From Polyangiaceae bacterium (GTDB lineage: Bacteria; Myxococcota_A; Polyangia; Polyangiales; Polyangiaceae), in assembly GCA_020633235.1 (NCBI GenBank), contig JACKEA010000001.1, positions 1,488,001-1,552,000 of the forward strand: a DNA stretch of 64,000 nt, read 5' to 3'. The notes beneath the pieces are model-generated. The model worked only from the letters and a program-made list of their open reading frames with translations, was not told where the DNA came from and searched no databases. Positions 7,429 through 16,583 of the stretch are shown here, in pieces. The translations under genes were made by a program, and so were the position numbers. Positions within the stretch are counted from its first letter, which is position 1. Each line of letters starts with the position of its first letter.

Positions 7429-9494
7429 CAAGTTCTAGTGAGCCACACTTCGTAGCGATCGCCCAGACGGTAGCGCTGCTCCCAGCTGCCGCGGAACGGC
7501 TTCGTGCGCTCCGCTTCCGGCACCGCGCCCACCTCGATCACCGGTGTGCCCTCGGGTCGAACCTCGAAGCCCGATCCCGAAGCCACGAAGCTCACCAGGG
7601 GCTTCGCCTTCTTGCCCAGCGGAAACCGAAAGCGCGCGCTCCGGTAGGCGCCGCGCTTCTGGTAGCGCTTGATGAGGGAGTCGCTCTCGAAGGGCTCGCC
7701 GAGCTCCTGGTAGTGGATGCGGGCCTTGGGCGGGAACTTCGCCGCCACGGCGCGCCCGACGAGCCAGATCAGCAGCAACAAGAGCCCGAGGCCGATGGCG
7801 ATCTCCGTGCGGTATTCCCGCAGCCAGCGCGACAAGGTCCAGGCCCGCAGGGTGCCGTCCACGGGCGCGGTGAACTCGCTCTCGGTGCTCGAAAGCTCGC
7901 GCTCCGCAAGGCTCAGGCTGAGCACTCCGCCGTAGCGGCGATCCGTGCTGCGGAGCTCGCGGTCGTTGGCGAATCGGAACGAGAGCTCGGCCTCGCGTCG
8001 GTCCGGCCCGAGGCTCACGCGTTGGGGCTCGACCACCAGATCCTTCGCGGCCTCCGGCGGCAGCGTGACGTCGAAGTCGAGCGGCACCGGTAGCGTGGTG
8101 GGAGCCGTCAGCCGTACCTTGACGCGCGCGATGGTGCCCGGCTCCGCCATGGTGTCGAAGCGCAGCGGATCGATCGCAAGCGCGATGGGGATCTGATGGA
8201 TGACGCGCAGCGAGAGCTTCTCGGGCTCCACTTGCAGGAAGCCCTCGGCGTGATCGGCGCTCAGCGTCACCTCGTAGGGCGCGTCCCGCGGGGCCAGCTT
8301 GCCGAAGTCGAAGGCGACGGTGTCCTTGCCCCGCGCCGGAATGTTTTTTTGCGGCCGGCCGCTCACGCTCACGTGGAAGGTGACCTTGTCGAGGTAGCTC
8401 GGGTCGCGCGCCACGGGCTTGCCCTTGCCACTTCGCAGGGCGGCCTCGCCGCGCAGGGGCGCGGTCTCCGCCAGTACCTTGGGCAGCTTCTCCAGCCTGA
8501 GCGACGTACCCACGTCCGCGATGGCCCACACCGAAAGCGGCCCCGAGCCGCTGGTGCGCCGCACGGTGAGGGCGCCGGGCTTGGGCGCCGAAAGGGATGC
8601 GATGGCGTAGCCCCGGGGTTTTCGTCCGCGTTCCACCCGCACGATGGGATGGCTCGGCTCTGCCACGCCACCGCGTTCGAGGCGAATGCTGGCCTTGGGG
8701 TCGTCGAGCCGCGCCACCACGTGGAGCTGTTCTGCGTCCGCGGGGATCTCCACGCGCACGCTGTCCGACGCCGGCGGCTTGAGCACCGCGGCCCCCACCA
8801 GCGCCGCGAACACGTCCGTGAAGAACTCCGGGACCCGGTCCGCGCTGCTCGCGAGCAAGAAGCGCCCACCGGTGCGCTGCGCGACGCTCTCGAGCAGCGC
8901 GCGGGAGCGCTTGGCACCGGCCACGGCCTTGCCCAGGCCGATCACGAACACCTTTGCGTGGCCGCGACTCAGCTGATCCGCGGCGCCAAGCACGCCTTTC
9001 TCCAGCCGAGCACGATCCGCCTCCGGCAGCCGAGGATTCTCGAATCGCGTCTGCGCGCTGCAGTGGCCGGTGTCGTCCGCGGGATCGTACTCGCCGTCGG
9101 TCAAGAATACGACGAGCCTCCGCTCTCCCTTAGGAGCTGGGCTCTTGAATGTTTGTGCGGCGCGGGCAAGACCCTTCGCGTAGTCGGTACACTTCTGGTC
9201 CGGCACGACCCCGTCGAGTGCCGCCTCCAGGGCGTCGTGGGCGTCCCCCTTGGCGCTCATCACGGTCTTCGCTTCGCTTCCGAAGCTCACCACGGTCACC
9301 TGGTCCCGGGCATCGGCCAGATCCACGAGCAGGCGCGCCGCCAGGCGGGCGAGCTGATCCGGATCGTTCTGCTTCATGCTCAGGGAGGTGTCGAGCACCA
9401 CCACCACGCGGAGCCGCGCGGGGCTCTCCGCGCGCGCCGTGGCGCTGCACAAGAGCAGCGCTGCCCACAGAAACGCGACGAAACGCTTGGGCAT
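7428..9494 (-). CDS. vWA-domain membrane protein
   Basis: 688 residues. The signal peptide (MPKRFVAFLWAALLLCSATARA) is followed by a von Willebrand factor A domain with a complete MIDAS: DTSLS at 35-39 and a later FLTDGEYDP. Beta-rich, Ig-like segments lie in the middle, and a single membrane helix (GLGLLLLLIWLVG) precedes a basic cytoplasmic tail. This is the Bat/BatA-like arrangement of an extracytoplasmic vWA adaptor. Both ends are coupled: its ATG overlaps the protease TGA by 1 nt and its TGA overlaps the GH5 ATG by 1 nt. The ATG at 9494 is preferred over an ATG 31 codons upstream, which would lie inside the protease gene and lack a signal sequence. The ligand is unknown. It lies about 3 kb from the tubulin-like gene. 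Confidence 0.88.
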   Translation of the reverse strand: MPKRFVAFLWAALLLCSATARAESPARLRVVVVLDTSLSMKQNDPDQLARLAARLLVDLADARDQVTVVSFGSEAKTVMSAKGDAHDALEAALDGVVPDQKCTDYAKGLARAAQTFKSPAPKGERRLVVFLTDGEYDPADDTGHCSAQTRFENPRLPEADRARLEKGVLGAADQLSRGHAKVFVIGLGKAVAGAKRSRALLESVAQRTGGRFLLASSADRVPEFFTDVFAALVGAAVLKPPASDSVRVEIPADAEQLHVVARLDDPKASIRLERGGVAEPSHPIVRVERGRKPRGYAIASLSAPKPGALTVRRTSGSGPLSVWAIADVGTSLRLEKLPKVLAETAPLRGEAALRSGKGKPVARDPSYLDKVTFHVSVSGRPQKNIPARGKDTVAFDFGKLAPRDAPYEVTLSADHAEGFLQVEPEKLSLRVIHQIPIALAIDPLRFDTMAEPGTIARVKVRLTAPTTLPVPLDFDVTLPPEAAKDLVVEPQRVSLGPDRREAELSFRFANDRELRSTDRRYGGVLSLSLAERELSSTESEFTAPVDGTLRAWTLSRWLREYRTEIAIGLGLLLLLIWLVGRAVAAKFPPKARIHYQELGEPFESDSLIKRYQKRGAYRSARFRFPLGKKAKPLVSFVASGSGFEVRPEGTPVIEVGAVPEAERTKPFRGSWEQRYRLGDRYEVWLTRT

Positions 9495-12400
9495 CAGCGC
9501 CGCCGGCGGCGGGCCAAGGCCGCGCCGAGGCCCAGGAGCGAGAGCATCAGCGCGCCGCGCGGCGAGCCCTTCTCTCCGACGCGGCAACCGCTGCAGCCGC
9601 CCTTGGCAGACAGCGTGGGACGCGAGCTCGAGCCTGCCGTGATGGTCACGCTGGCGGTCGTCTTGTTGTCCGAAAGCGAAGTCTCGCAGCCGATGCCGGA
9701 CGTGATCTTGGCGTCCACGTGGGCGTTGAAGTCTTCGACGGTTTCGTTCGCCGTCACCGTGAGCGCCACGTTGGCTGCAGCACCCGGCGCCAGGCTTCCG
9801 ATGTCGCAGCTGAGGCCGCCTTCGGTGGTGCAGCTGCCTTGGGTGGGCTCGGCGCTCACGATGTGAACGCCGCTCAGCGTTGCCGTGAGCTTCACGCTGG
9901 CCGCTTCCACCGTGCCTTGGTTCGTGGTGGTGAGGTCCACGATGAACCCGCTACCCGCGTCCACGCTCTCCGGGCTCGCCGAGGTCAGGGCCAAGTTGCC
10001 GGTATCGCCGTTGGCCAGGGCCACGATCTCCATTCGCTTGCCGGCCACGTTGTTGTGGTGGAGCAGCAACAGCTTGGGCAGCTCGCCGTTCGTTGCCGCG
10101 TCCCCCGCGACGTCCACCAGCACCGGCTCCGAGCCGCTGTAGATGGGCCGCGCGTTCAGGCCGTGGGCGGCGGTGTCCAGCGCCGGATGCGCGGCATCGA
10201 AGCTGATCCAATCCGTCTGGTCTCCGCTCACCAGCTGTTCGGTCGTTTGCGTCGCGGCGAGGTAGGAGAACTGCGTGTGCTCTGCCGAGAGACCAATGTC
10301 CTTCAAGAACGCCGACAGCACGATGACCGAGTTGTGGAACGGCGCCGTGTCCAGCGTGTCGGCGCTGACCATGTTCAAGAAGCGCTTGGACGCGGTGGGC
10401 TGTCCGGTCTTGGCGTCGTACGTGGTGGCGGCCAACACGTCGCCGTAGGGGCCGTCCTTGGTCAGCGCTTCACCGCGAATCAAGTAGTCCTCGGCGCCGT
10501 CTTGATCCGAGTCGATCAGGATGTTGACGGTGCTGTAGGGGCCACGCACCGGCGTGGTCCAGTCGCCGGCGACGGCCACGCCGAAGAAGGCCGAGGCGTC
10601 GTCGAAGGTGTCGGCTTCGGCCAGGTCCGTCGCGACGCCCACGGCGCGGAGATCCGCCGCCGCCCGCGCCGGATTGCTCTGGCTCGCCGGATCCTCCGGG
10701 CTCTCCGCGCCCAGCTGGAAGGCGGTGACCACGGGGTTCGGGTGAGCGGAGGAGCCGCTGATCGTCACGCTCACGGGGCCATCGCTTTCGCCAGTCGCAC
10801 ACTCCGGCAGGGGATCGGCGTGGCGATCCGCCGCTGCGCGCACGATGCCGTAGTACGGCACCACCAGATCCTGCGCGCCGGCACTGGAAGTGTCCGTCAA
10901 GGTGACGCGCCCGTTCGCCTCGACCAGGAAGTGTCGCGGCTGACCATACTGCTCGGCGTCCGTCGCGGAGTCGGGGCCCGGCTCTCCGAGCTTCGTCGGA
11001 TCGAAGTCCAGCGTGGTCGTGATGGTGGCGCTCTGCCCAGCGGCCACGGTGACTTTCGTCGGGGACACGCTGACGACCACGCCGCCCAGCTCGCGCGCCG
11101 GCGCGACGCCCACGTCGTAGCTGACGTCCGCGCTGCCGTGATTCTCGATGATGGACGTCTTGGCTTCGCTGGTCGGCTCGCTGGCGATCTCGGTCTTGAA
11201 GCTCATGCCCACCACGCCGCCGTCCGGATCTGCCATCGCGGTCACGGTGCGATCCACGGCGCGCTCAACGGCCAGACGGCCCGAGCCGGACATGCCCACG
11301 GGATACGGCGCGCCGCTCGGATCCAGCAGCGGATCGACGCTGCCCACCAGGGCCGCCTTGATACGCGTCGGTTCCCAGGTCGGTTGCGCTTGGCGCATCA
11401 GGGCGGCTGCGCCGGCCACGAAGGGGGACGCCATGCTGGTGCCCTGGGAGCGGCGCGCCTTGGTGCCGGAGCCGACGCGCGCGGAGTCGATGGAAAATCC
11501 GGGCGCGGCGATCTCGGGCTTCAGGGAGTCGTCCGCCGCGCTGGGCCCGCGCGAGGAGAAGCCGGCCATCAGCTCCGTCCCAATGCCCGAGAACTTCACG
11601 GCGGGGTCCAGCGTCGCGTTCACGCCACTCGCGAGGCCGCCCTTGATCGTCGCGCCGTCCTTCTTCGTGATCATCACGCCCGGGATCGCCACGCTGCCCG
11701 GATCCCCCCCGCTCATGGCAAAGGGGATGGGATCGTCTTGGTTGTCGACGATGACGACGGCGACGGCGCCCGCGGCTTCGGCGCTCTGGAACTTCTTCAC
11801 GAAGGTGCAGGCGCCGCGGTCGATCAGCGCGATCTTGCCTGCGAGCTCCGACCCGTTCGAGATCCCGCCGCAGCCGTTCGCGGGCTGGGCCATGACCAGG
11901 GGGCCGCTCACGGCGCCGGTGTCCAACAGGTGCGTGGTGAAGCCGCCTTCCACGGCGGCGTACTGGCCCGCCACGGACGCGGGGCTCGTGATCGTCAACG
12001 CGACGATCTCGTTGTCCGCGCTGGCCGCGACGGTGAGCACCTCCGGAATCGAGCCGGGGCTGCTGACGGAATAGAACGTGGAGCCTTCGTTGCCGGCCGC
12101 GGCGACCAGCATGCTGCCGGCCTTGGTCAGATTGGTGATGAGCTCCTCGGAGACCCCGGCACCGAGCGCGTAGGACGTGCCCAGGGACGCGTTCAGCACG
12201 TCGAGGCGATCGCTCATGTTGCCGTCCTGGTTGGGATCCACCGCTCGCTCCAGGGCGGACGCGAGGGCGTTGGTTCCGCCCGAGCACCCGAAGATCTTGA
12301 GCGCGTACAGCTTGGCTCGAGGTGCCACGCCGGGAGCGACGAGGAAGGCCGCGGGATCGAAGGTCTGTTCGTAGGGGCCGTCGTAGCTCTGGCCGTTCTT

Positions 12401-13183
12401 GAGCACGCCGGTGCCGGCGGCGATGCCGGACACGTGGGTGCCGTGGCCGCCCGAGACGTTGATGCTCTCGGGCTTCAGGCAGTCCAGTGGATCCGGGTCG
12501 GGCTCCGGTGTGGCGTTGCCCGCGGTGGCGTCGTAGTCGTCCCCGACGAAGTCCCACCCCCCGACGACCTTCGCGGTGGGGAACGTCCCGGGCTCGATGA
12601 TCTTGGAGTCGTTCCCCGCGTACACCCCGGGATCCCCGGGACCACCGAAGTCGGCATGGGTGTAGTCGATGCCGGAGTCGATGATGCCGATGGTGATGCC
12701 GTCGCCCTGGAGCGGAGTGCTCTTGGCCCACACCTCGGGCGCGCCAACCACGGGTATGGCCGATGCCAGGGACGGTTCGAGCAATGGAACTCGTTCCGTG
12801 CGTCGCACTCCGGGAATGTGCTCGATGCGAGCCACGGCAGTCTCGGGGGCGAGCACCTGGATCACGTTGGCGAGGCGCGTGAGCTCCGCCGTGACCGTCG
12901 CGCCGAGCGCTTCGAGCTCGGGGCGCAGGGCGGCGTGCTGGCTCTCGAGCTCCGCGATCCGCTGACGTAGCGCGGGTGCCCTCGCCGGGTCGTCCGCGCG
13001 CGCGCCCGCGGGCAGGCTCTCGATGGCGCTGGGTCCCTCCAGCACCACGTACAGCGGGATCTGCTCGCTTGTGTTCGTGAGGGACGCGGCGTTGGAGCGC
13101 TCGGCGTCGGAAGGTTTCGATGGGGCTGCGCACCCGGCGAGAGCCAAGGTCGCGACGAAGATCGGGCTCACGGATCGATTCAT
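9494..13183 (-). CDS. S8 subtilisin-family serine protease, lipoprotein with MYXO-CTERM
   Basis: 1,229 residues. The signal peptide ends in a clean lipobox (LALAGC). An I9-like propeptide region (about 40-135) precedes the S8 domain. The catalytic triad is visible: Asp169 in GIIDSG, His247 in GGHGTHVSG, Ser583 in GTSMASP; oxyanion Asn365 lies in AAAGNEG. A PA-type insert (about 425-525, with IALIDRGACTF) sits inside the catalytic domain. The C-terminal third is beta-rich and includes a CARDB-like segment. The protein ends in a MYXO-CTERM-like tail: a Cys-Gly pair (GGCSGC), a hydrophobic helix and RRRRR. An ATG at 13201 (six codons earlier) is an equally possible start; neither has a strong Shine-Dalgarno. 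It heads the protease-vWA-GH5 coupled set. Confidence 0.92.
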   Translation of the reverse strand: MNRSVSPIFVATLALAGCAAPSKPSDAERSNAASLTNTSEQIPLYVVLEGPSAIESLPAGARADDPARAPALRQRIAELESQHAALRPELEALGATVTAELTRLANVIQVLAPETAVARIEHIPGVRRTERVPLLEPSLASAIPVVGAPEVWAKSTPLQGDGITIGIIDSGIDYTHADFGGPGDPGVYAGNDSKIIEPGTFPTAKVVGGWDFVGDDYDATAGNATPEPDPDPLDCLKPESINVSGGHGTHVSGIAAGTGVLKNGQSYDGPYEQTFDPAAFLVAPGVAPRAKLYALKIFGCSGGTNALASALERAVDPNQDGNMSDRLDVLNASLGTSYALGAGVSEELITNLTKAGSMLVAAAGNEGSTFYSVSSPGSIPEVLTVAASADNEIVALTITSPASVAGQYAAVEGGFTTHLLDTGAVSGPLVMAQPANGCGGISNGSELAGKIALIDRGACTFVKKFQSAEAAGAVAVVIVDNQDDPIPFAMSGGDPGSVAIPGVMITKKDGATIKGGLASGVNATLDPAVKFSGIGTELMAGFSSRGPSAADDSLKPEIAAPGFSIDSARVGSGTKARRSQGTSMASPFVAGAAALMRQAQPTWEPTRIKAALVGSVDPLLDPSGAPYPVGMSGSGRLAVERAVDRTVTAMADPDGGVVGMSFKTEIASEPTSEAKTSIIENHGSADVSYDVGVAPARELGGVVVSVSPTKVTVAAGQSATITTTLDFDPTKLGEPGPDSATDAEQYGQPRHFLVEANGRVTLTDTSSAGAQDLVVPYYGIVRAAADRHADPLPECATGESDGPVSVTISGSSAHPNPVVTAFQLGAESPEDPASQSNPARAAADLRAVGVATDLAEADTFDDASAFFGVAVAGDWTTPVRGPYSTVNILIDSDQDGAEDYLIRGEALTKDGPYGDVLAATTYDAKTGQPTASKRFLNMVSADTLDTAPFHNSVIVLSAFLKDIGLSAEHTQFSYLAATQTTEQLVSGDQTDWISFDAAHPALDTAAHGLNARPIYSGSEPVLVDVAGDAATNGELPKLLLLHHNNVAGKRMEIVALANGDTGNLALTSASPESVDAGSGFIVDLTTTNQGTVEAASVKLTATLSGVHIVSAEPTQGSCTTEGGLSCDIGSLAPGAAANVALTVTANETVEDFNAHVDAKITSGIGCETSLSDNKTTASVTITAGSSSRPTLSAKGGCSGCRVGEKGSPRGALMLSLLGLGAALARRRRR

Positions 13184-13233
13184 GGCGCGGTGCTTGGGCA
13201 TACCATCGCCTGAGGCTCGGGTGTACGCGCGGC

Positions 13234-13965
13234 TCAGTAGGCGAACAGCTCGAGCTCCGCGCCGAGGGGCAGGTGGTCGGACGCCTGGCGCGCGACGGTG
13301 CCGCGCGCCGGTCCCGCGTGACGCACCCGGACGTCGCCCCGCACGAAGAGCCCGTCCAACGGACGCACGGGCAGCCACGCCGGAAATGTTCGGGCTAGCG
13401 GTCCCGCGCGCGAGAACCCCGCGGGGTTCAGGAAGCTCGGCCCCAAGGTGCCCCACAGGTCGTTCAGGTCACCGCCCAGCACCACCGGCGTGCGTCCGTG
13501 CAGACCTCGGAACGGGTGACTCGACAAGAACCGCTCGAGCTGTCGCCCGCGCTCCGAGCCCGCGAGACCCAAGTGTAGATTGTGGAGCACGACGGTGCGC
13601 GAGTGGTTGCCGAAGCGCACGCGCGCCTTGGCCTGCAGCGCGCCCCGCTTCTTGCGCGTGCCAACGGTGAGATCCAGATGGTGGATGTCGTACAGCGGCC
13701 AGCGACTGAGTATCGCGTTGCCATAGCCTCCCACGCTGAAGCGATGCTCCGCGCCATAGGCGACGTGGGGCATACCGAGCTCGCTGGCGAGCAGATCCGC
13801 CTGGTCGTGGAAGCGCGAGCGCGGCATGTCCGCTGCCACTTCCTGCAGCAACGCGATGTCCGGCGCGAGCTTCGATAGCACCTCGATGGTGCGCTCGAGG
13901 CGGTAGCGCCGGTCCACACCCCCGATTCCTTTGTGGATGTTCCAGGTGACGACGGAAAAACGCAT
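13234..13965 (-). CDS. Endonuclease/exonuclease/phosphatase (EEP) family protein
   Basis: 243 residues from MRFSVVTWNIHKG, the usual opening of this family. EEP motifs are visible: WNIHKG near residue 9 (metal-binding Asn), LLQEVAAD (Glu), VLHNLHLG, GGDLND and the final ASDHLPL catalytic Asp-His. The size fits the YbhP-like group, often linked to phospholipid or nucleic-acid phosphodiester hydrolysis; the substrate is unknown. No signal peptide or membrane segment is evident. It lies 50 nt upstream of the S8 protease gene on the same strand and is probably cotranscribed with it. The divergent kinase gene starts 55 nt from this start. Confidence 0.85.
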   Translation of the reverse strand: MRFSVVTWNIHKGIGGVDRRYRLERTIEVLSKLAPDIALLQEVAADMPRSRFHDQADLLASELGMPHVAYGAEHRFSVGGYGNAILSRWPLYDIHHLDLTVGTRKKRGALQAKARVRFGNHSRTVVLHNLHLGLAGSERGRQLERFLSSHPFRGLHGRTPVVLGGDLNDLWGTLGPSFLNPAGFSRAGPLARTFPAWLPVRPLDGLFVRGDVRVRHAGPARGTVARQASDHLPLGAELELFAY

Positions 13966-14020
13966 TTGTGGCCGGTTGTGGCGCCTGGGCGGTGGCGTCT
14001 TGTAAGCTCCATCGTAACCC

Positions 14021-15244
14021 ATGTCCGAGTCGCCCCCGCCCAATCTCGAGGGACTCCTGGTCGCGGATCGCTACCGCGTGGAGCGACTCATCGGTCAGGG
14101 CGGCATGGGGAGCGTGTGGGCGGGGCGACACGTCACGCTCGGTCAGCTCGTCGCCATCAAGTTCATCCACGAGAAGCTCGCCGGAAGTCGCGAAGCGCTG
14201 CGCCGCTTCGACCTCGAGGCCAAGGCCGCGGCGCGGCTGAAGAGTCGCCACGCGGTGGCGGTGTTCGATCACGGCGTCACGCCCTCCGGGCAGCCGTACA
14301 TCGTGATGGAGCACCTGGAGGGCGAAACTCTGGAACAGAGCGTGCGGCGTCGCGGACCGCTGGAGCTCGCCGAGGTAGCCGAGGTCGTGACGCAGGCGTC
14401 GCGCGCGCTGGCGGCAGCCCACGAGGCGGGCATCGTCCACCGCGATCTCAAGCCGGACAACATCTTCTTGGCGAAGGATCCCGAAGCGGTGCAGCGCGGC
14501 TACACCGTGAAGCTCGTGGACTTCGGCATCGCCAAGATCGTTCACGACGAAGCCGCGGGGGGTGCCGCGGCAACCCAGGCGGGCTCCGTGCTGGGCACGC
14601 CGCACTACATGAGCCCGGAGGCGCTCACGGCGTCGGCGCCGGTCAGCGCCGCGTCGGACATCTGGTCACTGGGCGCCTGCGCCTTCGCCGCGCTCACCGG
14701 GCAAACGCCGTTTCAGGGGGACGCCATCGGCGAGGTCGTGCTCAAGGTGTGCGCCGCGCCGATGCCCGTGCCCAGCAAGGTGAATCCGCGATTGCCGCGC
14801 ACTTTCGACGCCTGGTTCGCCAAGGCGTGCACCCGAAACCCCGCCAGTCGCTTCGCCTCCGTCACGGAGATGGCGGAGGCCCTCTCCAATCTGGATCGCT
14901 GGGCCGGCGTGGAGAAGGACAAGACCGCGTACGAGCTCCGCGCCGCGACGCCCAGCAGCCTGGAGCTCGACTTGCCGGAGCCGAGCTCGGGGCGCGGCCG
15001 CACTCTCGCCGTGGTGCTCGTGTTCGCGGCCGTCGCCATCGGCGGCATCGGCTTCTATGCGATGCAGGTCGCGGATCGCGCCAACCAGGCCGTGCAGCAG
15101 ACGGCGGCGAGCGCCGCGGCAGTGGTGGAGACGGAAAACGACAAGAAGCTCCGCGAAGCCGAGCAAGCGTTCTGGAACGACGTGAACGACGGCGGCGCCG
15201 AGGGCGGCGCGGACGCCGGCAAGCACCGCAAGAAGCCGCGCTGA
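14021..15244 (+). CDS. Membrane-anchored Ser/Thr protein kinase (Hanks type)
   Basis: 407 residues with a full eukaryotic-like kinase domain: Gly loop GQGGMGSV (25-32), Lys47 in VAIKF, Glu66, HRDLKPDN (140-147), DFG (167-169) and GTPHYMSPE. All residues needed for activity are present. After a Ser/Pro-rich juxtamembrane segment, one membrane helix (about 331-351, LAVVLVFAAVAIGGIGFYA) leads to a short charged extracytoplasmic tail of about 55 residues without a recognised sensor domain (no PASTA). Such kinases are very numerous in myxobacteria. A PP2C phosphatase lies 3 kb downstream on the same strand but not in the same operon. Confidence 0.95.
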   Translation: MSESPPPNLEGLLVADRYRVERLIGQGGMGSVWAGRHVTLGQLVAIKFIHEKLAGSREALRRFDLEAKAAARLKSRHAVAVFDHGVTPSGQPYIVMEHLEGETLEQSVRRRGPLELAEVAEVVTQASRALAAAHEAGIVHRDLKPDNIFLAKDPEAVQRGYTVKLVDFGIAKIVHDEAAGGAAATQAGSVLGTPHYMSPEALTASAPVSAASDIWSLGACAFAALTGQTPFQGDAIGEVVLKVCAAPMPVPSKVNPRLPRTFDAWFAKACTRNPASRFASVTEMAEALSNLDRWAGVEKDKTAYELRAATPSSLELDLPEPSSGRGRTLAVVLVFAAVAIGGIGFYAMQVADRANQAVQQTAASAAAVVETENDKKLREAEQAFWNDVNDGGAEGGADAGKHRKKPR

Positions 15245-15286
15245 GGCTGGCGCGACGGGTATCGCGCCGGACCAACAATCAAACGA

Positions 15287-16570
15287 TCAGGGGGCGACGC
15301 GGGCGATGGCCACGGCTTGTTGCTGATTGGAGACCACCGGCGTGGTGGGGCCCCAAGCCGAGCCGCTGAGAGAGCCGACCAGAACGCCGCCGCCCGAGAT
15401 CAGGGCCACGTGCGCGGAGAAGCTGCCGATGCCGAGGGCCAGAGATGGCGACGCGGTGGTGGTCGTCGTGGGGTAGGGGGATTCCGGCGCGCTCCAGCTG
15501 CTGCCGGACAGACGGCTCGAGTGCAGCTTGTCGTCGGAGCCGCGGTAGGCGAGCAGCACGTCGCCGCCGGGGAGCGCGAGCAGCGCGACGGGTGAGGTGC
15601 TGCTCGCGCCACTGGCGACGGCCGCGGGGGCGGACCACGCGGTCTGGTTGCCCTGCGTCCACATCAACGCACCGCCCATCTGGGCGTAGACCACGACCCA
15701 GCTGTTGCTGCCGTCGCGCGCCACGATGGCGGGGGTGACGCCGCCGAGCACGTGGGTGGACAGGCCGTGGCCGTACGCGGCTTGGAAGCCGCCGCTGGTC
15801 CAGGACTGGGAGTACAGATCGCCATCGGAGCCTTCGAAGACCAGGCAGCGTTCGCTCGCGCGCGCGGCGAGCGCCGGCGCGGCGGGACCGAAGCTCGGAT
15901 TGGCGCCCACGGTGACGGGCGCGAAGGTCGTCCAGGAGCTGGTCGCGTACGTGGTGCTGTAGAACTTGAAGTCCGTGCCGATGAACGCGAGGTACGCGCT
16001 CGTGGCGCTGGCCAGCGCGGGTGTGCCGAGGGTCCAGCCCGCGGTACCCACCGGCGCGGCGGAGCTCCAGGTGCCCGCGCTCCAGCTGACGTAGGTGAGC
16101 TCGTCTTGAGCGTTGGCCCGCAGCACGCCGAGGGCGCCAAAGCTGCCGCTCACCAGCGCGGGCGCGCTCGACGTCGCCAAGCTGAGGGGGCTCGTGGACC
16201 AGCTCGAGCCATCCCACGCGCCCAGCGTCACGCTCGTGGTGTTTCGGCTGATGAGCAACAGCGTTCCGGGTGGGCTCGCGTCCGGTGTGACGTCGACGAC
16301 GACGTCGGCGAGGGCATCGACCGGTGCGTCGATGGGAGCATCGACAGGAGCGTCTTCCGAGGCGTCGGCGCCGGCGTCCTCGCTCCCTGCGGCGCCGCCG
16401 CTGCCGGCGCCTCCCCCCGTGCCGGCGCTGCCGCCCGTGGCGCCGCTGCCTTCCGCGGTCGCATCCACGTAGCCGCCGGGCACCTTGCGAACGGGGTCGT
16501 CCTCGCTCGTGGCGCAACGCGCGCTCGCGAGCAGCAAGATCAATGCAGTGCCGCTCCGCCGAAGCATCAT
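15287..16570 (-). CDS. Lipoprotein with low-complexity linker and beta-propeller-like repeats
   Basis: 427 residues. The N-terminus (MMLRRSGTALILLLASARC) is a lipoprotein-like signal, with an imperfect lipobox (SARC). A Gly/Ser/Ala linker and a DAPVDAPIDAPVDA repeat (about 35-100) tether the body to the membrane. The body repeats units with an S-x-W core (GSSWSTSP, AGTWSSAA, TSSWTTFA, GSSWSAPE), as in sialidase or PLL/lectin-type beta-propellers. This is a structural guess only. An upstream in-frame GTG (16582) exists; ATG 16570 is preferred. It starts 13 nt after the CAP-domain gene, so the two are likely cotranscribed. Confidence 0.82.
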   Translation of the reverse strand: MMLRRSGTALILLLASARCATSEDDPVRKVPGGYVDATAEGSGATGGSAGTGGGAGSGGAAGSEDAGADASEDAPVDAPIDAPVDALADVVVDVTPDASPPGTLLLISRNTTSVTLGAWDGSSWSTSPLSLATSSAPALVSGSFGALGVLRANAQDELTYVSWSAGTWSSAAPVGTAGWTLGTPALASATSAYLAFIGTDFKFYSTTYATSSWTTFAPVTVGANPSFGPAAPALAARASERCLVFEGSDGDLYSQSWTSGGFQAAYGHGLSTHVLGGVTPAIVARDGSNSWVVVYAQMGGALMWTQGNQTAWSAPAAVASGASSTSPVALLALPGGDVLLAYRGSDDKLHSSRLSGSSWSAPESPYPTTTTTASPSLALGIGSFSAHVALISGGGVLVGSLSGSAWGPTTPVVSNQQQAVAIARVAP

Positions 16571-16583
16571 GGGGTTTAGCACC

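Noticed and set aside
9149..12970. Plus-strand open frame of 1,273 codons
   Set aside because: It is opposite the S8 protease and vWA genes, both with intact catalytic or metal motifs. The translation is Arg/Gly/His-rich low-information sequence.
15249..15268. Hairpin GGCGCGA/TCGCGCC between the kinase and the convergent lipoprotein gene as a terminator
   Set aside because: The 7-bp stem has no T tract on either strand. Such stems are frequent by chance at this GC content.
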